From Alphaproteobacteria bacterium (GTDB lineage Bacteria; Pseudomonadota; Alphaproteobacteria; SHNJ01), in contig SHNJ01000012.1 in the NCBI GenBank assembly GCA_004295055.1, positions 141,063 through 205,062 on the forward strand: DNA of 64,000 nucleotides. The letters are read 5' to 3'. Within the stretch, counting starts at the first letter, position 1; every line of letters starts with the position of its first letter. This document shows, one piece after another, positions 58,008 through 64,000 of the stretch. Under the pieces are notes generated by a model. That model ran no database searches, was not told the DNA's origin, and saw only the letters and a list, made by a program, of their open reading frames with translations. The translations under genes and the position numbers were made by a program.

Positions 58008-58639
58008 CGTCCGCGTTCCCCGAATATAGCCGTGCCAATCCGCACGTGGGTCGCGCCGCACGCAATGGCCGTTTGCCAATCCGCGCTCATACCCATGGAT
58101 AATTGTTTTAAATCATGCCGCGCCGCGATTCGCGCCAAGCGCTGAAAATGCGCGGCCGGTTCCCGGTCTTGCGGCGGGATGCACATTAATCCAACGATTG
58201 GCAATTTATACTCGCCAATGCATTTGCGAATGAAAGCGTCGGCATCGTTTGGCATCACGCCGGATTTTTGCGCTTCTTCCCCGATATTGACTTGGATAAA
58301 GAACTTTTTTTGGCGCGCCAGTTCCGGATGCTTGATTATGGCTTTGGCCAAGGAATCGCGGTCCAAAGTTTGAATGACATCGAATAATTCCAACGCCTCT
58401 TTGGCTTTATTGCTTTGCAAAGGGCCAATCATATGCAATTCGATGCCGGTAAATTGGGCGCGCAAGGACGGCCATTTTTCCCGCGCTTCCTGCACATAAT
58501 TTTCACCGAATACGCGCTGGTCCGCATTCAGGGCTTCGGCGATTTTGCCTGCGTCCTGGCCTTTACTGACCGCAATCAACTGCGCGGCGCCAAGCCTGGC
58601 GCGAATTCCGGCAAGAATATCGGGAATGGTTTCATTCAT
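58004..58639 (-). CDS. yggS: YggS-family pyridoxal-phosphate homeostasis protein
   Basis: 211 residues, a single PLP-binding TIM barrel. The PLP lysine is Lys26 in LIAVSKGQ, followed by FGENYVQEA and HMIGPLQSNKAKEAL, then the phosphate-binding SMGMSADW and RIGTAIFGER. The family keeps free PLP balanced and is widespread. It is somewhat short at its N-terminus compared with homologues but has all the key segments. Confidence 0.94.
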   Translation of the reverse strand: MNETIPDILAGIRARLGAAQLIAVSKGQDAGKIAEALNADQRVFGENYVQEAREKWPSLRAQFTGIELHMIGPLQSNKAKEALELFDVIQTLDRDSLAKAIIKHPELARQKKFFIQVNIGEEAQKSGVMPNDADAFIRKCIGEYKLPIVGLMCIPPQDREPAAHFQRLARIAARHDLKQLSMGMSADWQTAIACGATHVRIGTAIFGERGR

Positions 58640-58654
58640 GGCGATTCCAATAAA

Positions 58655-58682
58655 AAAGGGCGGCCATATAAGACCGCCCTTT
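58655..58682 (-). terminator. Terminator of the frameshifted porin
   Basis: Inverted repeat AAAGGGCGG (58655-58663) / CCGCCCTTT (58674-58682). On the minus strand the second arm is followed by a run of Ts, so it ends the porin transcript that stops at 58704. Confidence 0.8.
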
Positions 58683-58703
58683 CATTATTTTGTCAACAAA
58701 GCC

Positions 58704-59836
58704 TTAGAACGAGATCATTGACCCGACCATAATCGCGGTCGAATCGTAATCATCCGTTGCGCCAAGACCGACGCCGATGGCGCCAGTACCGTCATTGTCA
58801 TAACGGTCGTGTTGAATCGCCGCGTCCAGCGTTACGCCAGGACCCATCGCGTAAGAAGCCGATAGCAATAATGTATCCAATTCCGGCTCGCGCGTGGAGG
58901 TGACTTCGTAATTGCCGTGGCTCCAGCCCAGGCCGACTTTATATCGTCCCGTTTTGTAAGTACCGCTGATGGCATAAGTATCGACATCCAAATCGTTGCC
59001 GAGACCGTTTTCAAGGCGTCCATAGGAACCGCCAACGACAAAGGCGCCGAAATCCAGATTCAACCCGGCTTGCCAGGCGCGCACATCATCCATGGTGGTG
59101 TCTTCGTTATTCGAATCGGTAAAACCGACCGAAGCCAGAATACCGGTATTTTGCCATTTGCCTTCATAGCTGGCGGCAATCGATAACGCTTCGGAATTTT
59201 GACCGGCGTCATTATCGGCTTCGGTCAAACCGCCGTTATTCTGCCGATCGGCGGTGGCATCCGGCGCATAAGAAACGCCGAACGAAAATCCGCCGAAGGA
59301 TGGCGACAAATAAATCAATTTGCTGCTGGCCGCTTCGACCATTTCCAAGGTTGTGTTAACACCGGCAACGTTATTGCCATAGCTGGTTAATTGCGTCAGC
59401 GGATTGTTGGAGAAACTTAAAGTTTCATAGGTGCGATGATCCACTTGGAAAACTTCCGACGCTTCGGGGCCGGTCACCGATTTTTGAATGCGCACATCGT
59501 CGGTATCGCCAACCTGCAATTCGCCAAAATTGCCTTTGATATACATAATAGTATCGTCAATTTGTCCGCCAGCAACCGTTTGGCCTTCCAATTCCACCAA
59601 AGCGCCAACGGTCAGACCGTTATTCAATTTGGTTTCACCGGTGAACCATATTTCCACATCTTGTTTATGCTGTGATTGCGAAAGTTTCCACCATCGTCAT
59701 CGTTAACAATAACGCCTAGACCGGCTTTGTAATATCCGCCAAGTCCCAGTTTAACGCCGCTATCCGCGGCATTGGCGGAGGCGGAAAAAACCAACAAACC
59801 AAAAGCGGCCAATGCTGGCCAGAAAATTTTTCTCAT
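58704..59836 (-). pseudogene. Porin, frameshifted copy of the downstream-encoded paralog
   Basis: A gram-negative porin-like gene that starts at the ATG at 59836 (GGAG six bases upstream) with a signal peptide (FWPALAAFGLLVFSASANA). It reads SGVKLGLGGYYKAGLGV, like the porin at 60032, until about residue 55. There the reading frame breaks at about 59662-59667: comparison with the paralog shows one A missing (TAAAC where TGAAAC is expected), and the frame runs to a stop. The frame reopens with EIWFTGETKLNNGLTVGALVELEG and continues for 317 residues to 58704, ending in a C-terminal phenylalanine (MVGSMISF) as porins do. It is either a true disruption, phase variation at the A run, or a sequence error. 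Confidence 0.85.
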
Positions 59837-59984
59837 TTTGTGCTCCATAAAATAAGGTGTTGGCTAATGTTATATTGTAACAAATCAAAAACCGTCCAGC
59901 TAAAAACCGGTTTAACCCAATAATACTTATCCCCAGTGACGGTATGTGTTTGAACAAAACATACGCGAATATTTGGGCAAAAAG

Positions 59985-60010
59985 AAAAGGCGGCTAAAAA
60001 GCCGCCTTTT
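59985..60010 (-). terminator. Terminator of the intact porin
   Basis: Stem AAAAGGCGGC (59985-59994) / GCCGCCTTTT (60001-60010), loop TAAAAA. On the minus strand it gives a GC hairpin followed by TTTTCTTTTT, directly after the porin stop at 60032. Confidence 0.9.
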
Positions 60011-60031
60011 CCCAATACTATGCCGTAAGGC

Positions 60032-61168
60032 TTAGAATTTGATCGACGAACCGACCATAACCGAGGTCGAATCGTAATCGTCGGTGCCTGCACCAGCAGC
60101 GATAGCAGCAGTGCCATCGTTGTCATACTGGTTGAAAGCAACGGCTGCATCCAAGGTGATGCCAGGACCCATAGCGTAAGAACCGCTAACAGCAACTGTA
60201 TCCAGTTCTGGTTCTTGGGTAGCTGTTACTTCATAGTTACCGTGGCTCCAGCCTAAACCTAAGGTGTATGGGCCAGTGGTATAAGTACCGCTAAGTTCCC
60301 ATACTTTTACGTCTAAGTCGTTGCCGAATTCATTGTTCAAGTGGCCATAAGAACCACCGACCATGAACGCGCCAAAGCCAAAGCCCAAACCAGCGTGCCA
60401 TGCGCTTACGTCATCAGCGCCAGCCACTTCGTTGTTAGAAGTGGTGTAGCCCAACGAAGCCATAACTTTGGTCGAGTCCCATTTGCCGTCATAAGCGCCG
60501 GCAACGGACCATGCTTCAGAGTTGCCGCCAATGTTGTCGGCTTGAGTCAAACCGCCGCGATTTTGGCCGTCTTGCGATGCATCTGGAGCATACGAAACAG
60601 CCAAGCTAAAGCCGTTGAAGCTTGGGGTCATATAGATCAGCTTTGTGCTGTCATTTTCAACTTTCATAACAGTGTTGTTTTCACCGAAGGTGTTAACACC
60701 GCCGTCGCTCAAGAAAGCCAAGGAGCTGTTCGAGAAGCTGAGCATGGTGTCATCTGGATCGGCGTGACCAAACACTTTAGAGGCCATAGGACCTACAACT
60801 GCTTTCAAGCGACGAGCATCATCTTCGTCACCGACGCGCAATTCGCCGAAGGAACCTTTCATGTACATCCAGGTTTCATCGATTTGGTCGCCATTGGTTT
60901 GGCCTTCCAATTCCACGCGAGCGCCAACGGTCAAACCGTTGTCCAAGGTGGTTTCACCGGTGAACCATACTTCCACATCTTGTTTCAAGCTGTGGTTGCG
61001 AAGGCCCTGAGCTTGGGCGTTACCAGCATCGTCATCATCGCTAGCAATCACGCCGAAACCGGCTTTGTAGTAACCGCCTAAACCAAGTTTTACGCCTTGG
61101 TCAGCGGCTTGTGCGCTACCGGCTGCGAAAACAGCCAAAGCCACAAGAGCTAAATAGAATTTTTTCAT
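60032..61168 (-). CDS. Outer-membrane porin
   Basis: 378 residues with a signal peptide (FYLALVALAVFAAGSAQA, cleavage about residue 21) and a sequence of alternating hydrophobic strands ending in a C-terminal phenylalanine (VMVGSSIKF), as in 16-stranded trimeric porins. Acidic loops such as SDDDDAGNA and DEDDARR are present. Codon use is strongly biased to a few codons, suggesting very high expression. GGAGG lies before the ATG. The frameshifted paralog follows it on the same strand, with a terminator between, so they are separate units. Confidence 0.95.
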   Translation of the reverse strand: MKKFYLALVALAVFAAGSAQAADQGVKLGLGGYYKAGFGVIASDDDDAGNAQAQGLRNHSLKQDVEVWFTGETTLDNGLTVGARVELEGQTNGDQIDETWMYMKGSFGELRVGDEDDARRLKAVVGPMASKVFGHADPDDTMLSFSNSSLAFLSDGGVNTFGENNTVMKVENDSTKLIYMTPSFNGFSLAVSYAPDASQDGQNRGGLTQADNIGGNSEAWSVAGAYDGKWDSTKVMASLGYTTSNNEVAGADDVSAWHAGLGFGFGAFMVGGSYGHLNNEFGNDLDVKVWELSGTYTTGPYTLGLGWSHGNYEVTATQEPELDTVAVSGSYAMGPGITLDAAVAFNQYDNDGTAAIAAGAGTDDYDSTSVMVGSSIKF

Positions 61169-61551
61169 TTTTCCTCCAATACACTTCGAAAAAATTTGCC
61201 TTGCCTCTCTTTAATATAGTCACATCCTCAGCTTCCGACCGGGTTGTGACCGAATGTTTAGAAAAACAAAGCGGTTACAGATGGAATGACCTGTATATTG
61301 CAACGAGTCATCCCGTCATCTGAGGCAAAACTATACATATTAGGAGCTCGTGCCAAGTCATTCCGGCCATTAACCTGTTGTATTCAGGCCATCGCGTGTT
61401 TTTGCCGCCACAAGGCAAAAAGGTTAATGTTTACAATGCGATTATTGGGGATTAGCCATTTATCCCCTTGAAATTGTTGCAATTTTGTGGTGGATTACCA
61501 CCCTAATTTGGTCATACTTCCGGTTTATAACGCCCCAAAAGGTAGGTTTTC
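61169..61551. other. Intergenic region between porin and DUF3576 gene
   Basis: 383 bases without a supported gene, separating two divergent genes and holding both promoters. TATATT on the minus strand, about 45 bases before the porin ATG, is a possible -10 element but no matching -35 was found. Two short ORFs on the plus strand have no ribosome site or similarity. Given the high expression expected for the porin, regulatory elements or a small RNA are possible but not seen. Confidence 0.5.
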
Positions 61552-62109
61552 ATGTCGTGTTTTTCTAAAAAAATCGTTTTTTTCACAATTTTTGCCTTGC
61601 TGGTAGGACTTGTCGGTTTGACCGGATGTTCGAACATTCAAAAGGGCGAAGGCTATACCAATCCATATACCGATAAAATGGCGCGCGATAAGCAAAATGA
61701 ATCTGTTTTAGGCGGAGACGGATTATTTTTCGGCGGCAAATCGAAAGAAGAAAATAATTCCGGCGCTGGCATCGGCGTCAATGGATTTTTATGGCGCGCA
61801 AGTTTAGACACGGTTTCTTTTATGCCATTGGCATCCGCCGATCCGTTCGGCGGCGTGATTATCACCGACTGGTATTCGCCGCCATCGGAAGAAGCGGATG
61901 CAAAAGCAACCGAGCGTTTTAAATTGACGATTTATATTTTGTCGCGGGATTTGCGCGCCGATGGCATTCGCGTTTCGGCGTTTAAACAAATCGCCGATAA
62001 AAACGGCAATTGGGTCGATACCGCGCCGGATGCCGATACTGCCAGCAAAATCGAAAATTCGATTTTAATGCGCGCCCGCGAATTGCGCGTGGCGGCGGCG
62101 GTAAAATAA
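61552..62109 (+). CDS. DUF3576 lipoprotein
   Basis: 185 residues. Signal peptide with lipobox LTGC, Cys27 likely lipidated; the mature part includes NGFLWRASLDTVSFMPLAS and DPFGGVIITDWYSPP, characteristic of the DUF3576 family found mainly in Alphaproteobacteria, of unknown function. AAGGTAGG precedes the ATG. It lies upstream of leuS, a position the family often has, though here an oppositely oriented gene is between. Confidence 0.88.
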   Translation: MSCFSKKIVFFTIFALLVGLVGLTGCSNIQKGEGYTNPYTDKMARDKQNESVLGGDGLFFGGKSKEENNSGAGIGVNGFLWRASLDTVSFMPLASADPFGGVIITDWYSPPSEEADAKATERFKLTIYILSRDLRADGIRVSAFKQIADKNGNWVDTAPDADTASKIENSILMRARELRVAAAVK

Positions 62110-62137
62110 TCCCCGATTTTATCTTGATATTGTGCAG

Positions 62138-62172
62138 AACCGGTAAAACCCGCGAAGTTTTACCGGTTTTTT
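62138..62172 (+). terminator. Terminator of the DUF3576 gene
   Basis: Perfect 12-bp stem AACCGGTAAAAC (62138-62149) / GTTTTACCGGTT (62157-62168) with loop CCGCGAA and a T tract. It also touches the end of the convergent gene at 62171. Confidence 0.9.
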
Positions 62173-62893
62173 ATCGTCCTCTTACTTGGCGTTTTGCTGT
62201 TTTACGCAAGTCTTGCTGCTCTTTCTCGCGCCGCGCGATAAAAGCATCTATCACTTGGTAAGAAGGATCTTTTTCTCTCTTTGGCTTTAATTGCTTGTAT
62301 TTTCTACTGGCCGGTTTTGCCGAATCCCCAAGCAATGAAAAAATATCAGCTCTATCCGCAAATTCCATGGCTTTCTTTAATTTTTGCAACTGCGGCAAGT
62401 TTAAATGCCTGGTTAGCAAAACAAAATTGCGAAAATACGGGTCATGCACCCCCACGAATGCCGCATAATAAAATAATGCCACGCCAATACCCAAACCGAC
62501 ATCCACAGGACGGATATCGGAGCCTGCACAAATAGCATTCTGAAAAGCGCTTATTTCCGATAACTGGTTCGCCACATCAACGCGCCGATTAACGTGCGCG
62601 TCATTTTGTAAATCCCATCCATATAAAAAAGCCTTTAGCGCGGCATTTGTTTTTGCGGCGTAAATGATCCTTTTATATTTTTTGGATTGTTTTGGATTTT
62701 CGCTAAGCAAATCTTCGTTGCCGTCGCAATGATGGGCGAGATGTTTCACTATTTCTTGCAAACCACTGCGCATATTGCCAGACAGTTCTAATCCGTTTGG
62801 ATCCCTAGATAAAATATAGCTTTTTGCCGCTTCGATCATTCGGGCGAAGTAGACCGGAATTTCATTTTCTTGAGGCTTATTGTCTTTGCGCAT
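62171..62893 (-). CDS. Hypothetical protein
   Basis: 240 residues with AAAGGAG before the ATG, though at a long spacing (about 11 bases). It is helical, with a hydrophobic middle (PVDVGLGIGVALFYYAAFVG, about residues 129-148) that may be one membrane segment or a core helix, and a strongly basic C-terminus (RKYKQLKPKREK, RKTAKRQVRGR). No domain recognised. It sits between the DUF3576 gene and leuS, splitting a pair that is adjacent in relatives. Confidence 0.65.
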   Translation of the reverse strand: MRKDNKPQENEIPVYFARMIEAAKSYILSRDPNGLELSGNMRSGLQEIVKHLAHHCDGNEDLLSENPKQSKKYKRIIYAAKTNAALKAFLYGWDLQNDAHVNRRVDVANQLSEISAFQNAICAGSDIRPVDVGLGIGVALFYYAAFVGVHDPYFRNFVLLTRHLNLPQLQKLKKAMEFADRADIFSLLGDSAKPASRKYKQLKPKREKDPSYQVIDAFIARREKEQQDLRKTAKRQVRGR

Positions 62894-63029
62894 TTTAATA
62901 CCGCTCCTTTAGTGTATCCTTTATAAACACTTATATAAAGAATGTCCAGGGGGATTGGCTCTTGCCAAATTATTGTATTTGCTTAGAATTTATTGTTCAC
63001 GGGTAGGGTCCATATATAAAGGTAGAAAT

Positions 63030-64000
63030 ATGAGCACAGAAGCGCAGCGGTATAATTTCAAACAAACCGAGCAAAATTGGCAAAAAATCTGGGACGAGAA
63101 AAAATGCTTTGAAGTCGGCGAAGACTCGTCAAAGCCGAAATATTATGTGCTGGAAATGTTTCCCTATCCTTCCGGCAAAATTCATATGGGCCATGTGCGC
63201 AATTACACGCTGGGCGATGTGGTGGCCAGATACAAAGTCATGCAGGGATTCAATGTGCTGCATCCGATGGGATGGGATGCGTTTGGATTGCCGGCGGAAA
63301 ATGCCGCGATCGAACGCGGCGAACATCCGGCCAAATGGACCTATGCCAATATCGCGCAAATGAAAGCGCAATTGAAAACCATGGGATTGTCGTACGATTG
63401 GCGGCGCGAAGTCGCGACGTGCGATCCGGATTATTATCAGCATGAACAGAAAATGTTCATCGAGTTTTATAAAAAATCTTTGGTCTATCGCAAGGAAGCT
63501 TGGGTGAATTGGGACCCCGTGGAGAATACCGTTCTGGCCAACGAACAAGTGGTCGATGGCAAGGGTTGGCGTTCGGGCGCGGTGGTCGAACGGCGCAAAT
63601 TGAATCAGTGGTTTTTGAAAATCACCCAATATGCCGATGATTTGCTGGGCGCGTTAGAGCGTTTGCAAGGCTGGCCGGAAAAAGTGCGCTTGATGCAGGA
63701 AAACTGGATCGGGAAATCTACGGGTGCCATGATAAGGTTTCAGGTGTCAGGTACCGGGTATCAGGAAGAAAGCAAGAAAAACCAGGAACCTGATACCGGG
63801 AACCTGGAACCTTCTATCACCGTCTTTACCACCCGGCCAGACACCTTATTCGGCATGTCGTTCTTGGCGATTTCGCCGAATCATCCGATCGCCGAAAATT
63901 TGGCGAAATCCAATCCGCAATTGGCCGAATTTATCAAGGATTGCGGAAAAATCGGCACGTCGGAAGTCGCTTTGGAACAGGCGGAGAAACGCGGATTCGA
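63030..64000 (+). CDS. leuS: Leucyl-tRNA synthetase, N-terminal part (cut by window edge)
   Basis: 323 codons from the ATG at 63030 (AAGGTAG upstream). The class I HIGH-type motif is HMGH at residues 52-55 in [32 protein letters not shown] and [17 protein letters not shown] follow, and the start of the CP1 editing domain is marked by [12 protein letters not shown]. Between [13 protein letters not shown] and that motif there is an extra stretch of about 20-25 residues (236-261), [19 protein letters not shown] and on, not typical of the family, encoded by an imperfect palindrome. The reading frame stays open through it. The rest lies beyond the window. Confidence 0.95.
   Translation, partial: MSTEAQRYNFKQTEQNWQKIWDEKKCFEVGEDSSKPKYYVLEMFPYPSGKIHMGHVRNYTLGDVVARYKVMQGFNVLHPMGWDAFGLPAENAAIERGEHPAKWTYANIAQMKAQLKTMGLSYDWRREVATCDPDYYQHEQKMFIEFYKKSLVYRKEAWVNWDPVENTVLANEQVVDGKGWRSGAVVERRKLNQWFLKITQYADDLLGALERLQGWPEKVRLMQENWIGKSTGAMIRFQVSGTGYQEESKKNQEPDTGNLEPSITVFTTRPDTLFGMSFLAISPNHPIAENLAKSNPQLAEFIKDCGKIGTSEVALEQAEKRGF
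63736..63812. repeat. Imperfect palindromic insert inside leuS
   Basis: CCGGGTATCAGG (63754-63765) is matched by CCTGATACCGGG (63789-63800), whose inverse complement agrees at 11 of 12 bases; flanking GGTTTCAGGT and ACCTGGAACC extend the symmetry. The element is about 77 bases and is translated in frame. Confidence 0.7.

Noticed and set aside
60341..61081. 246-codon plus-strand ORF over the intact porin
   Set aside because: The strong codon bias of the porin leaves the opposite strand free of stops; the product resembles no protein and the porin is complete.
61201..61471. Short ORFs and repeats in the porin upstream region as a small RNA or gene
   Set aside because: No ribosome site, conserved fold or terminator could be identified on either strand.

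Overview
The window is a gene-dense piece of an alphaproteobacterial chromosome. Several features point to this class: the mdh-sucC order, an LDH-like malate dehydrogenase, the zapE and sdhCDAB neighbourhood, an NAD-glutamate dehydrogenase of about 1600 residues, DUF2336 and DUF3576 family proteins (both typical of Alphaproteobacteria), and an ETF-ubiquinone oxidoreductase. DUF2336 next to a PAS histidine kinase and DUF3576 next to leuS suggest a Rhodospirillales- or Micavibrio-like lineage, but the sequence alone does not fix the order. No phage, insertion sequence, CRISPR array, rRNA or replication origin was seen.

Layout. 1-9.2 kb: TCA-cycle block on the minus strand (mdh-sucC, then sdhC-sdhD-sdhA-small ORF-sdhB), with zapE and two accessory plus-strand genes between. 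8.7-14.2 kb: amino-acid biosynthesis (asd with a membrane protein; leuC-leuD-acetyltransferase-leuB). 14.4-19.0 kb: a methyltransferase-like gene, then the translation and secretion operon ffh-rpsP-rimM-trmD-rplS. 19.2-23.1 kb: two small accessory ORFs, then dapF-mtaB-ftsY. 23.2-29.6 kb: DUF2336 plus a soluble PAS histidine kinase, then pgk and a FAH-family/xthA pair. 29.7-36.8 kb: lolA, ftsK, a ubiquinone-type hydroxylase, and a proteostasis-flavoured group (thioredoxin-TPR, LON-substrate domain, Trm112-like, aminoacyl-tRNA deacylase). 36.8-38.5 kb: two tandem diverged paralogous membrane proteins and tRNA-Gly. 38.6-45.4 kb: NAD-glutamate dehydrogenase and an unrecognised 654-residue protein. 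45.6-52.6 kb: rnhB, a type 4-like uracil-DNA glycosylase, ETF-QO, a TPR lipoprotein, ispE, and two proteins with a PodJ-like N-terminal segment. 52.8-58.6 kb: tRNA-Gln, an ECF sigma factor overlapping a membrane-anchored VWA protein, a response regulator, an L,D-transpeptidase and a YggS protein. 58.7-64 kb: two tandem porins (one frameshifted), a DUF3576 lipoprotein, an unknown gene, and leuS running off the edge.

Together the core genes describe an aerobic heterotroph with a full respiratory link (SDH, ETF-QO, ubiquinone hydroxylase), its own leucine and lysine/threonine precursor synthesis, and an outer membrane fed by LolA. The most interesting signals are: the in-frame imperfect palindromes inside leuS and at the rnhB start, which resemble the Rickettsia palindromic-element phenomenon; the extra small gene inside the sdh operon; the sigma factor and VWA protein pair with an anti-sigma-like architecture; the tandem paralog pair; the frameshifted porin copy; and a uracil-DNA glycosylase that has lost most iron-sulfur ligands. 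No convincing new multi-gene defence or mobile system was found.
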